Positions 1 through 8,558 of a DNA stretch of 31,415 nucleotides are shown here, piece after piece. A program made the position numbers and the translations under genes. How positions within the stretch are numbered: position 1 is the first letter of the stretch; each line of letters opens with the position of its first letter. Origin of the DNA: CAYUAI01 sp964442745 (GTDB lineage Bacteria > Pseudomonadota > Gammaproteobacteria > S012-40); assembly GCA_964442745.1 (NCBI GenBank), contig CAYUAI010000047.1, forward strand, positions 1-31,415, read 5' to 3'. Under the pieces are notes generated by a model that saw only the letters and a program-made list of their open reading frames with translations, ran no database searches and was not told the origin of the DNA.

Positions 1-243
1 TGGCTTAACGCGCCAATGAGTGAGATATTTTGGCCACGAGGCGTGGGCTTGGCTCCCGGTGCGCGTTGACTGGCGGGTGCTCTCGCATAATCGGTGTCAT
101 TCCCAACTGAATACCCGATTCATCGATAAAAATAAGCTTTTCTACCTCCCGTGTGGACCTCTCCGCGATAAACGCTTCACGTTCTTCTTCAATAGAATTC
201 CGTATTCCCTTATATCGATCTAAAGCAAGTCCGGCTCGCTTCA
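1..243 (-). pseudogene. IS630-family transposase remnant, frameshifted and truncated
   Basis: The minus strand encodes part of an IS630-type DDE transposase. The segment FIDESGIQLGMTP holds the first catalytic Asp in the usual FIDES context. Just after it, around 85-100, the reading frame breaks. The family sequence resumes in another frame as YARAPASQRAPG and then PRGQNISLIGALS, running off the left edge. The N-terminal part is also missing: recognisable transposase sequence stops near 243, where a different gene remnant on the opposite strand begins. The element is therefore non-functional as seen. The rest of it, including any terminal inverted repeat, lies outside the window or is lost. 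The family call is from motif recognition. Confidence 0.75.
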
Positions 244-460
244 ATCTTATTCCCTTTGCAGATTATGGTGCCGCATGGAACAAAAGCGATTCATTTAAGC
301 CACAAAATGTTGACACTCTTTATTTCGTGGGTCTTGGATTGGAAATGATAGCATTCAAGTCGCTACAGGCTAAGCTCAATGTATTAATAAGGCGGCTAAT
401 AAAAAAGGCAATTTACAAGACCAAGGAGTGCATTTTAGCGTCGCTTATCAGTTTCAATAG
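240..460 (+). pseudogene. 3' end of a TpsB/ShlB/FhaC-type outer-membrane transporter (broken)
   Basis: The plus strand from about 240 reads FADYGAAWNKSD and then LYFVGLGLEMIAFKSLQAKL. This resembles the last beta-strands of two-partner secretion transporters (ShlB/FhaC/HecB family), which export large adhesins or hemolysins across the outer membrane. Near 380-390 the frame shifts. The expected C-terminus continues in another frame as KKGNLQDQGVHFSVAYQFQ, ending at the TAG at 458-460 in the Phe-rich final strand typical of the family. Everything upstream of about 240 is replaced by the IS630 remnant. Only some 70 residues of a gene that normally encodes 500-600 remain. No TpsA partner is visible. 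Confidence 0.7.
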
Positions 461-485
461 TTGACAGCTTCTAGCCGATTCAGCA

Positions 486-2435
486 TTATTGCTTGTTATC
501 TTCACTAACATGATAGTCGTGACAAACCGAACAGTCTTCACTGACCCTATTTCCATCATGGCACTGATTACAGTTTAACTTTGATAAGCCTTTAAAGTTC
601 GATTTAAAGGTCTCAGGATTACGGTTTTTATAGCTTTCCAAATAGTCTTTGCTTCCCTTAAGCGCATGGCAACTGTGACATATCTCTTTGCTCGTTGAGT
701 TGATATGAGGCGTATGATTAAACGTTGTTAGGGTGGTTGACTGTTTAACTTTCAACGTCCAGTTAATCTTGAATCTGTTTTGTCCTTCATCCACACTGTG
801 GCAGCGACTGCACTGGCCAGGTTGCTCAGCATTAATGATGTATTCAAACAGTTGTTCAGTGAAGGTATTACTGGTTGCTGTTAGCGATGTTGCCTCATAC
901 CAGTGGGTTAATATTTTGTCGGCATGACCGCTGGGTCGATAAAATAGGGAAAAATCGTGAGTGTACCATTCACCCAATGCGATATCTTCTGCTTCCATTT
1001 CAGTGTATTCCATGGAATAAAATCGTGTTTTTGCAATAGCCCCTTTTTTATACTGGGCGATTTCATACTTCAGATTGGGGAACCACGTTTGAATGGCACT
1101 TTGCAGTGATTTTTTCGAGAATAAATGTTCAATATTTTGCTGGTTAATTAGCATTGATTTAACGGTCGAACTTGTATTATTTTGTAAATCAAAATAAATA
1201 TGTTTCAATCGCCAAATAAGACTTTGCACACTTTTTAGCGTCGTTTTGCTGGCTGAGGATAAGTCGGTTAAATCTAATGTTTGTTCCTCGATTTTATTGA
1301 GTATTGGCCATAGTTTTTTATCAGATGACAATAACCATATTAACAATGGATTGAGCTCTTGATCTTCCACATCAGCGGGCCATAAACCAATTTTTAATTT
1401 TTTTGCTTTTAAGGTGTCCACATCAATGGTTGGTATTTGCAAGAATTTGACACCCGGTTGAATAAATCCCTTGCCTGTTACATCTTTTACATGACAATCT
1501 TTACATATTTGATCAAATTCAAATAATCCGGATTGTGCCTTGCTCTTGTTAAATTCATGGCAGTTTGCACAAGCTTTAGGTTTATATTGTTGTGAGGATT
1601 CGGTATCAAAGTGTCTATCATAATGCCGTTGGTGATCAAAAATGATTGATGTTCTTTGTTTTGGCCAAAAGTTGTCTATTTCACGATGATCTTTAGAAAA
1701 GCTAGTATATTTGTGTTTATGACAAATATTGCAGCTTATTGATTGCCTCGCTTGCTTAAGCAGACTTTGGTTGTTATGCACGATATGACATTGAGAGCAA
1801 TTGAGTGGTTGATTGCTCTTATCAACAACTGCCAACTCTTTGTTGGTATTGATCTGCTTTAAATCGTGTTGACTAAACGAATGCGCATTGTTGCCTGCTT
1901 CTCCAAGCGCATGACATTTTAAGCAATACTTGTTTTTGTCTGAATTTGCTGCTTGAGAAAAAGCGAGTGATAACCAATGTTTCACCTCTGATGCTTTATT
2001 ACTGTGACAACTATTACAGTTGATATCTTTGCTGCGATGCGGTTGCGTTAATCGCCCTGGATTGACAAGATCAGTCATCACCGGGGATACGCTTATTCCA
2101 CTGAGGCCCAAAATAGTCAGTAAACTCGTTACCCAAACCACCCGACCACGTGTCTTTCTTAAGCTTAATTTAGGTTGACAGGCTTTGCCAGCATAACCGC
2201 ATTCACCATTGGCGGATGGTCCTGTCGTACATGAGCCACCGATATGAGGGGGACGCGTACAACGCCAACGATCAGTCTCTTTAAAAGGAACGCATTGAGC
2301 CGAAGACTGGCAGTTGCCTTTGTTACCGGGTCCTGCTAAACAGCTTTCCCCCTCACATTTTCTGCCGCATTGCCATTTTTGATTAGGACGTTCATAGGGG
2401 ATTGAACGAAAATCGATCTGTTTATCTTTATACAT
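486..2435 (-). CDS. Membrane-anchored decaheme c-type cytochrome with Cys-rich N-terminal domain
   Basis: The 649-residue protein has ten CXXCH heme-binding motifs, starting at residues 140, 171, 213, 235, 289, 311, 542, 586, 622 and 635. A single hydrophobic segment lies at about 98-120. Residues 1-95, probably cytoplasmic, carry nine cysteines in two similar copies of a C..G.C..GP...G.C....C.P pattern that may bind zinc or an Fe-S cluster. The heme part should face the periplasm. Hemes fall into an N-terminal group of six and a C-terminal group of four, separated by about 230 heme-free residues. It is the last gene of the five-gene operon, 7 bp after the cytochrome b gene. It is probably the periplasmic electron carrier of the complex. 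The heme count is certain; the direction of electron flow and the partner are inferred. Confidence 0.88.
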   Translation of the reverse strand: MYKDKQIDFRSIPYERPNQKWQCGRKCEGESCLAGPGNKGNCQSSAQCVPFKETDRWRCTRPPHIGGSCTTGPSANGECGYAGKACQPKLSLRKTRGRVVWVTSLLTILGLSGISVSPVMTDLVNPGRLTQPHRSKDINCNSCHSNKASEVKHWLSLAFSQAANSDKNKYCLKCHALGEAGNNAHSFSQHDLKQINTNKELAVVDKSNQPLNCSQCHIVHNNQSLLKQARQSISCNICHKHKYTSFSKDHREIDNFWPKQRTSIIFDHQRHYDRHFDTESSQQYKPKACANCHEFNKSKAQSGLFEFDQICKDCHVKDVTGKGFIQPGVKFLQIPTIDVDTLKAKKLKIGLWPADVEDQELNPLLIWLLSSDKKLWPILNKIEEQTLDLTDLSSASKTTLKSVQSLIWRLKHIYFDLQNNTSSTVKSMLINQQNIEHLFSKKSLQSAIQTWFPNLKYEIAQYKKGAIAKTRFYSMEYTEMEAEDIALGEWYTHDFSLFYRPSGHADKILTHWYEATSLTATSNTFTEQLFEYIINAEQPGQCSRCHSVDEGQNRFKINWTLKVKQSTTLTTFNHTPHINSTSKEICHSCHALKGSKDYLESYKNRNPETFKSNFKGLSKLNCNQCHDGNRVSEDCSVCHDYHVSEDNKQ

Positions 2436-2442
2436 ATTTCAA

Positions 2443-3264
2443 TTACGCTTGGCCAACAAAAACATAGACAATGAGTAAATGATACATCATCAATACCAAT
2501 GAGATATAAGCTAGCGGAATATGTATAAACAACCAGTTTTTGAGTAACCCTAATTGTGCATGGGTATAATCCAGTTGAATTTTTTTGTCGACATAAAACC
2601 ATAAATCATCGAGTATTTTCACTTGTTCACCCCGCATGTGGGATCGCAGATTATCAAAGAGATTTTGCCATTGATGTTTTGGGCGGCTACTGTGAAAAAA
2701 GTGGGCGTGATAGTCCGTACGACCCTTAAGAAAAGTGGCCAATTTTTCATGATAAAACGTCGCTAATTCTATCGAACGATGATGCTCAATCGCATTTTCA
2801 ATAATGGCCTCCACACGCTGACATATTTCGTTTTGCAACGCTGGAATTTTTTCAAAAATAATTGTATCGCCTCGCTGATTCAATTTTTTCGGAATCGTTT
2901 TAGACCAATACCAGCCAAGCAATCCACTTAATAGCGTCAGCATCATTATTAGAAATAATACGATTTCAAAAACACCTTGCACAAAGAGCGTATTGACATG
3001 AAAAAGCAGGCTAATGGTGAATAATAGCCCTATCCAATAATGCCAGCCGGCCCAAGTTTTTACTCTAACAACAGCCAGAAAATTAATTTTTTTACGAAAA
3101 TTGAAGAGTAATAAAGACATTAATAAACCGAAGAGCAACCACCCGGTGTAATAAGCAGGATTTTTTGCTTGTAACATGAGCATGTTCTGAGACCAGTAAA
3201 TGCCTGTGCTAAAGATCAATAAAATGCCTACCGATAAAAATGATTTGACAAGATTGTTTTTCAT
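2443..3264 (-). CDS. Di-heme b-type cytochrome, integral membrane protein
   Basis: About 273 residues with five predicted membrane helices, the last at the C-terminus. Two histidine pairs, H75/H89 and H248/H262, each sit 14 residues apart within helices. This is the usual bis-His arrangement for two stacked b hemes. Between helices 4 and 5 lies a polar loop of about 120 residues rich in His and charged residues. The ATG shares one base with the TGA of the upstream gene (TGATG), which implies translational coupling and decides the start; a TTG four codons earlier is less likely. It resembles ferric-reductase, cytochrome b561 and formate-dehydrogenase gamma architectures without matching one clearly. 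In this operon it would pass electrons across the inner membrane between the Fe-S protein and the decaheme cytochrome (inferred). Confidence 0.75.
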   Translation of the reverse strand: MKNNLVKSFLSVGILLIFSTGIYWSQNMLMLQAKNPAYYTGWLLFGLLMSLLLFNFRKKINFLAVVRVKTWAGWHYWIGLLFTISLLFHVNTLFVQGVFEIVLFLIMMLTLLSGLLGWYWSKTIPKKLNQRGDTIIFEKIPALQNEICQRVEAIIENAIEHHRSIELATFYHEKLATFLKGRTDYHAHFFHSSRPKHQWQNLFDNLRSHMRGEQVKILDDLWFYVDKKIQLDYTHAQLGLLKNWLFIHIPLAYISLVLMMYHLLIVYVFVGQA

Positions 3265-4997
3265 CAGCGCATCCAATCGAGTACTTGATTAATATTTTGC
3301 ATGTCAATTCTGCGCAAGGCATCGTGTGGACAGGATCCTTCACATGCCGGTGATACTTTTTGTTGATAACAAAAATCGCATTTTGTCGCTTTTGTTATCG
3401 GGGTGTTTTTCTCATCAATAAGCAGGTTACCCTGCTTATCAAAAACATGGACCATTTTAATGTTCTGATAGGGACAATTATTGGCGCAGGTGGCACAGCC
3501 AATACAAACGTTATCATTGATCGTGACTTGCCCACCATCAACAAAACGACTGATGGCGCCCGTTGGACAGCCGATTAGACACAATGGATCGACACAATGC
3601 ATGCAAGCGTTGGCAATCATGATATTTTCAATTTTTACTCCTTGGCGAACAAACCGTGGATTGTTTTGATGGGTGGCAGCACAAGCTCTGACACAATCAT
3701 CGCATCCAGTACATTTATCCAAGTTTATCACCATCGCACGGGTACCATTGATTAAACGATGATTGATCAATTTGTTGACCAATGCCGTACTTTTATCCAG
3801 CAACGCGGCTGAAACAGCCGCCGGGTTTGATAATTGTCTAGCTTGATTATCTGCCACAATGGTACTTATTTCTTTAGTATTTTCTTTGGCAATGGTTTGC
3901 TCAAAAACGGCCAGTGGAATACGGATGAGGTCGACATAACCTATCGCTTTATAACCATTTTGAAAGGGGATTTTATGGGTGTTTTGTGCGTTGTGAAAAA
4001 GTTCGGATAATCCGATGGTATCGCCTGATTTTAAAAATCCCACAGTAACTTCATTGGCACTCAATTTTTTAACCATTCGGATAAAACCATAACTGACAAT
4101 ATTAATGCTGCTGGCGTATTCTCCCTCTTCAAATATAACGGGTTCAGAATTCACGATATCATTGACGCTGTCATTTAGTACATTGGTTTTGCTATCTAAC
4201 CAATTACGTTTACCAAAGGATTCAAAGACAGCGCTTTCTGAAATTTTATTAATGCTATCCTGACTAAGATTAGCTAATAAATCTAGCCTACCCAGTTCAT
4301 TATTTAAACCGCGTTGGCGATACAGCGACTCACAATAGGCTTTGAATTTTTTGCTTGTACCCATTAAATCTCGTAGACCCTGCCATTTAATTTCTAGCAC
4401 TGACGTTTCATCGGTATTGGCGAATGCCGTGCCTAATCGTTCTGTTCGGCGCAGGCAAGATAACAAACCAAATAACTCGCTTTGTTCAAAATAATGGCCA
4501 TCAGTTTTAGTCAAATTGTCGTCAGGTTTTAGTTTTTTAGTCCCAATACTATATTCGACACTGATCTTATCTTCAGCAGTGATTTTTCTGACCTCTGGCA
4601 TGCGCTTAATTCGCCATTGTTCAACCATCGACTGCCAAGTACTTTTACGGGGTGGTTTTATTTTTTCTCTGGAGTCTTTTGCACTATGATGAATTGATAC
4701 GGCACCTTTTAAAACAAAATAGGCTGAATTCCCATAGTTTCCCTGCATAAAAATGGGTTGATGCTTAGACAATCGTATTATTCGGCATTCGTGACTGATG
4801 ATTTGGAAAACAGTCTGTAGTTTTTGCTTTTGTTTGACAGGGTCTGGCTCATTTTTAATCTTATCTTCCCTAATTAAAGCAAACGCTCCCTGCTGTATTA
4901 ATTGATCAAACCATTCCGGTGAAATCGCATCCCCAAAGGGGGTATCCCACTTTTGCGGGCGTCGTACAATCGTTGTTGGAATTTTATGGGTGTGCAT
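3264..4997 (-). CDS. Two CRP-like domains fused to a four-cluster [4Fe-4S] ferredoxin
   Basis: Counting from the ATG at 4997, residues about 65-215 and 255-375 resemble cyclic-nucleotide-binding (CRP-type) beta-rolls. Domain 1 has an FMQGNYGNSAYFVLKGAVSI stretch typical of the fold. Residues 420-565 form a DmsB/HybA/NrfC-like ferredoxin with 16 cysteines in four sets: 429-432-435-439, 465-468-473-477, 498-501-504-508 and 540-543-552-556. No signal peptide or membrane segment is seen, so it is probably cytoplasmic. It should exchange electrons with the adjacent cytochrome b. The conserved Glu and Arg of the nucleotide phosphate-binding cassette are not evident, so ligand binding is uncertain. 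An in-frame TTG at 5027 could add ten residues; neither start has a clear Shine-Dalgarno site. Confidence 0.85.
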   Translation of the reverse strand: MHTHKIPTTIVRRPQKWDTPFGDAISPEWFDQLIQQGAFALIREDKIKNEPDPVKQKQKLQTVFQIISHECRIIRLSKHQPIFMQGNYGNSAYFVLKGAVSIHHSAKDSREKIKPPRKSTWQSMVEQWRIKRMPEVRKITAEDKISVEYSIGTKKLKPDDNLTKTDGHYFEQSELFGLLSCLRRTERLGTAFANTDETSVLEIKWQGLRDLMGTSKKFKAYCESLYRQRGLNNELGRLDLLANLSQDSINKISESAVFESFGKRNWLDSKTNVLNDSVNDIVNSEPVIFEEGEYASSINIVSYGFIRMVKKLSANEVTVGFLKSGDTIGLSELFHNAQNTHKIPFQNGYKAIGYVDLIRIPLAVFEQTIAKENTKEISTIVADNQARQLSNPAAVSAALLDKSTALVNKLINHRLINGTRAMVINLDKCTGCDDCVRACAATHQNNPRFVRQGVKIENIMIANACMHCVDPLCLIGCPTGAISRFVDGGQVTINDNVCIGCATCANNCPYQNIKMVHVFDKQGNLLIDEKNTPITKATKCDFCYQQKVSPACEGSCPHDALRRIDMQNINQVLDWMR

Positions 4998-5043
4998 TCG
5001 GTTTTTATCAGTGTTTCTGTTTATCAAGTGATAAATTATTGAA

Positions 5044-6777
5044 TTATTTATGAATGAATTTCACTGTTTTCCAATCAAAATTCTCACGATGCTTCTTACC
5101 GACAGTGGTAAATGCCTGCTGCAGTAAATCTGCACTGTATTTAGTGTTAACCGAGGTATCACAAACATCAGGGATTGCTGATATTGAATCTTCAAGTGCC
5201 TTTTTCGCCTCAGCAGAATCGATGGCGACTGCGTGTAGCCACTCAACTCCGGTTTCATTATCTAAGCCAATGGCAAGCATTTTTCGAGATTTATTTTGCG
5301 GCAATGCTAATGTGCCAGCTTGCTTTACTTTATTTGATACATCACCCAATGCATTACAATCGTTGGGAAAGAGTCGAAAGGATTTGCCGTTTTCTGACTG
5401 AGAGAAAAAATAAATTTGGCTTGTTTTGTTGGTTTTTAGGCGTAATGCAAAACAATCCTGGCTACTCATACTGCCACCATTATTTAATACTTTAATGCCT
5501 AGCATCCAGGGGTTATTGGTTTGACATAAACGATTAATGGTTGGAACCAGGACTTCAAAATTAGCGATTAAATCCACGTTTTTCGTTTCTTTTATTTGAC
5601 CAGGCAATGGTTTTGCTATTGCAACAACAGGGTTAATCGATGGTTTTGTTATCGGTTGTTTTATTTCTGGCCTTGGTTGAGTCTCGTGATTATTTTTTTC
5701 ACTAATTGTCGAGGATTCTGCAGGCTTAGGTTTTTTAGAAGGGCTCGGTTGCTTCGATATTTTTTCGGGAAGACTGGTTTCGGATTTCATATACTTAGCG
5801 AGATCTGCTTTTGCTAACTTAATGTGTGTATGATTTTCCGCACCTGCTAAAGCGTCGCCGCTTGATTCCTTGGAAAGTTTTTCAGCCTCAGCGGAAATTT
5901 TTCTAGAGACTTCTGACAATTCAGTATTATTAACGGTAATGCCTGTTAATTTTGCAAGATTGACGATTGTGTTTAATCCTGCATTATTTACTGTTTTTTG
6001 TAACGCGTCCAAATTAGCTAATGCGGTTGCTGCACGGTTTATCATCGCATCGGCATAACGACTCGCCTTCGTTTTGGCCAACTCTGCCAAACTAAGTTCT
6101 AATTCAACGGCATATCCTAAGATTTTCATTTTCCGAATTTGGCTGATGCTGGCTTTAGGCCCATGGCGTAGTTTGCCTTGTGTGCGTTGTGCTAGATCAA
6201 AAGAATCAGGGACGGAATGAATGGTGACATTTAACAGTTTTTCATTGGTTACCAGGTGACAGCGATAACAATTTTTTGCCACTCGATAAATATTTTCTGG
6301 AAATATCATGCCTAGTGAGGTTTGTTTTTGATGTCGTTCTGCACGATGTACTGGCGATTCAAATTTACGTTTTTTTACCTCTTTTCCGCCAAAATCATTG
6401 TGGATACCAAGCCAGTCTTTACTTGGCCCATGACATGATTCACAAGACACACCCGAAATAGGAGAGGGTCTGCTCTTTTTGTGCCCCAGTGTAAAATGAC
6501 AGCTTGCGCATATTGTACTTTTTTTTATTTTTTTTGGATTGACTCCCATGGAGATTGCAATTTTTTTTGCATTTTTATGTTTGGTTAGTTTTTTGTATCC
6601 TTTAAAATGTTTTGTTTTTTTCCAAATTTCAACCTGATTTTCGTGACATTTAGCACAGAATTTATAACCTTGCACCTTTTGGTATGACCAATTATTTGGG
6701 GTTGCGTGAGCAAATCCACCATTACCATTGAAGGCAAAAAAATAAAAGAGTAAACTCGCCAAATAAAATTTTTTCAT
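5044..6777 (-). CDS. Tetraheme cytochrome c554-like protein fused to a DUF4384-like domain
   Basis: The 577-residue protein has an N-terminal signal peptide (cleavage likely near AHA, residue 25). Four CXXCH motifs start at 41, 90, 112 and 170 in the spacing and context of cytochrome c554 (CAKCHENQVEIW, CESCHGPSKDW). Residues 225-310 are Ala/Leu/Glu-rich and probably helical. A Pro/Lys/Ser-rich linker follows at about 335-395. Residues about 425-520 resemble DUF4384, with the core QIYFFSQSENGKSFRLFPN. The protein should be periplasmic. It sits second in the operon, 15 bp after the reductase gene. Cytochrome c554 carries electrons in ammonia oxidisers and can reduce NO, but no hydroxylamine oxidoreductase is present here. 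DUF4384 is often tied to envelope and surface proteins. The fusion is unusual; function is inferred. Confidence 0.82.
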   Translation of the reverse strand: MKKFYLASLLFYFFAFNGNGGFAHATPNNWSYQKVQGYKFCAKCHENQVEIWKKTKHFKGYKKLTKHKNAKKIAISMGVNPKKIKKSTICASCHFTLGHKKSRPSPISGVSCESCHGPSKDWLGIHNDFGGKEVKKRKFESPVHRAERHQKQTSLGMIFPENIYRVAKNCYRCHLVTNEKLLNVTIHSVPDSFDLAQRTQGKLRHGPKASISQIRKMKILGYAVELELSLAELAKTKASRYADAMINRAATALANLDALQKTVNNAGLNTIVNLAKLTGITVNNTELSEVSRKISAEAEKLSKESSGDALAGAENHTHIKLAKADLAKYMKSETSLPEKISKQPSPSKKPKPAESSTISEKNNHETQPRPEIKQPITKPSINPVVAIAKPLPGQIKETKNVDLIANFEVLVPTINRLCQTNNPWMLGIKVLNNGGSMSSQDCFALRLKTNKTSQIYFFSQSENGKSFRLFPNDCNALGDVSNKVKQAGTLALPQNKSRKMLAIGLDNETGVEWLHAVAIDSAEAKKALEDSISAIPDVCDTSVNTKYSADLLQQAFTTVGKKHRENFDWKTVKFIHK

Positions 6778-6792
6778 GCCTATATCTCTGTA

Positions 6793-8214
6793 TTACGCAT
6801 CTAGGGTAATATCACTTTCTGGAATGCAGACACAAGGAAGACACTTGCCAGACTCTACGTCATAACCTGGTTTACCTGCCGGATAAGTCACTTTGCCATT
6901 CAGTAAATCAGTTTCGCAACTACCACAATTACCCATTTTGCAGCCAAATGGCATATCCAGTCCTTTATCTAACGCAAAGTCTAGTAAGGAGTCGTCATCA
7001 CCCGTCCACGAGTGCTTTTCACTTGACTGATCAAACTGAATACTTAACGCATGAGTCAGCACGGATTTTTTCTTCTTTTTAGTGACACTCGCAGGGCCAA
7101 ACGCTTCATAATGCACATCGGTGGTTGGTACCCCCCAAACCGTTAATCCTTCAGTCAACGATGTCATTAATGCGCCTGGACCACATAGATAATATTCAAA
7201 ATTACTGGACGGCAAATAGTGTTTAAGCACATCGAGAGACAATCTGCCCTGATGCTGAAAGTCTTTCCATTTTTCATCACATTCCTGCGGTCGACTATAA
7301 CAAACGACTAGGTGAACATGATTATGATTTTTCCCGATCTCCTCCAGATATTCTTTCATGGCATGTTGTTCACTGTTAGTGATCGCATAAAAAAACCAAA
7401 CTTCACGTTTGGACTTTTCTGATAACAACGTATTCAACATAGAAATCATCGGCGTAAAACCCACTCCTCCAGCAATTAAAACAACGCCCGCTTGACTGTT
7501 GCGTTGTAGATTAAAATGACCAGAGGGTGCTTTTACGTCAAGAATATCACCAATTTTTATTCCATCATGAAAATAATTGGAAGAAAGTCCTGGTTTTAGG
7601 TCGGGTCGATCTTTTGGGGCAGGCACTCTTTTAATGGATACCCGGTAATATTCCTCGTTCACTCTATCCGATAAAGAATAACAACGAACCAGTGCTTTAC
7701 TTTGCCTGGGTATATGATCTAAACGAAACGTCAAGTACTGCCCTGGTCGAAATGGCGGCAACCATTGGCTATCATAGGGCTTAAGATAAAAAGAGCAGAT
7801 ATTTTGATCAGGACTCTCAAATACTTTGTTAAAAACAATAAACGGTCGAAATCCTTTCCATAGCTTTTCAGTTTCCTGTTCCTCCAGTCTTTTTAATACG
7901 TTACTGAATTGATTTTGAATCGGGGCTGCTGTTGGTGTCGTCGAAATTTGGTTCTGTGAGGAGGAACTTAGCCACAAACCAAAATCAAAAAAAAATTTTA
8001 GTCCCAACAATATAACCGCATAGCTTATCGCAGACCAAACAAGCCCTTCGTTATTGATGACGCCCCATTCAAAACTTAGCATTGAAGGATTTAGCGACAA
8101 AATAGAAAATAATACACTATAACCGACAAGCCCACCGATGGCACAACTTGCGAACAATTTGAAATAATGTGTTTTTCGCTGATTGTGTCGGTTAATATTT
8201 GTTTTTCTGTCCAT
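6793..8214 (-). CDS. Membrane-anchored FAD/NAD(P) reductase with C-terminal 2Fe-2S ferredoxin domain
   Basis: The 473-residue protein starts with two hydrophobic segments (about 19-41 and 58-80), then a ferredoxin-reductase module: FAD-binding RCYSLS at 177-182, nucleotide-binding GGVGFTP at 249-255 and CGPG at 344-347. A plant-type 2Fe-2S domain follows, with Cys425, 430 and 433 and a fourth ligand in the CLPCVC segment near 461. This domain order is shared with Hcr-like (hybrid-cluster-protein reductase) enzymes. The catalytic part is probably cytoplasmic and would move electrons between NAD(P)H and the neighbouring Fe-S protein and cytochromes. It is the first gene of the minus-strand operon. 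No strong Shine-Dalgarno site precedes the ATG. The family call is firm; the partner and direction of electron flow are inferred. Confidence 0.87.
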   Translation of the reverse strand: MDRKTNINRHNQRKTHYFKLFASCAIGGLVGYSVLFSILSLNPSMLSFEWGVINNEGLVWSAISYAVILLGLKFFFDFGLWLSSSSQNQISTTPTAAPIQNQFSNVLKRLEEQETEKLWKGFRPFIVFNKVFESPDQNICSFYLKPYDSQWLPPFRPGQYLTFRLDHIPRQSKALVRCYSLSDRVNEEYYRVSIKRVPAPKDRPDLKPGLSSNYFHDGIKIGDILDVKAPSGHFNLQRNSQAGVVLIAGGVGFTPMISMLNTLLSEKSKREVWFFYAITNSEQHAMKEYLEEIGKNHNHVHLVVCYSRPQECDEKWKDFQHQGRLSLDVLKHYLPSSNFEYYLCGPGALMTSLTEGLTVWGVPTTDVHYEAFGPASVTKKKKKSVLTHALSIQFDQSSEKHSWTGDDDSLLDFALDKGLDMPFGCKMGNCGSCETDLLNGKVTYPAGKPGYDVESGKCLPCVCIPESDITLDA

Positions 8215-8266
8215 TTGAATTGTGTATTAGTTGTAGCATTAGCAAGTCCGGCGGATGTCAAGATAA

Positions 8267-8280
8267 TTGATCGGGATGAA
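8267..8280. promoter_or_regulatory. Possible FNR/CRP-type operator between the divergent cytochrome operons
   Basis: TTGATCGGGATGAA differs from the FNR consensus TTGAT-N4-ATCAA at one base. It lies 53 bp upstream of the minus-strand reductase gene, in the 179-bp space between the divergent units. Oxygen- or redox-dependent control would suit the operon. A single near-match can arise by chance, so this is tentative. Confidence 0.25.
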
Positions 8281-8423
8281 TAAAAAACAATCAAACAACT
8301 GTGTCATTAATCATTATTCTTCACCTGCATTCGTTCTGATACTGGAGAACTGATAACTCTTGAGCTATAAAATATAAGGTACTTAATAACTAAATGCCTA
8401 AACGACGAAAGGAGAGTCTAGCA

Positions 8424-8558
8424 GTGACAAGCATGGTCGATAATCAACGCAGTATCAAGCATCAAGCTAAGGTTTTTCATATTGAGCAGGAACAAGCCGT
8501 GATTCCTTCGTTAACTGCTACTAATAATGAAAACTTTTGCTGTAAAACGCTGATTTAA
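8424..8558 (+). CDS. Short leader ORF coupled to the pentaheme cytochrome gene
   Basis: A 44-codon ORF starts at the GTG at 8424, ten bases after a good Shine-Dalgarno site (AAAGGAG, 8408-8414). An in-frame ATG at 8394 would make it 54 codons. It ends with TAA at 8556-8558 and the cytochrome ATG follows at once at 8559, in the same frame. The cytochrome has no ribosome site of its own, so its translation may depend on this ORF. The peptide is polar, has no recognised domain or signal, and ends in NFCCKTLI with two adjacent cysteines. It may be a leader peptide, a small protein, or a dispensable 5' ORF. A TATAAA at 8366-8371 could be part of the promoter, but no good -35 is seen. Confidence 0.45.
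   Translation: MTSMVDNQRSIKHQAKVFHIEQEQAVIPSLTATNNENFCCKTLI

Noticed and set aside
5054..5495. Plus-strand open frames opposite the c554-DUF4384 gene
   Set aside because: They are shadows of a clear coding sequence on the minus strand and have no signals of their own.
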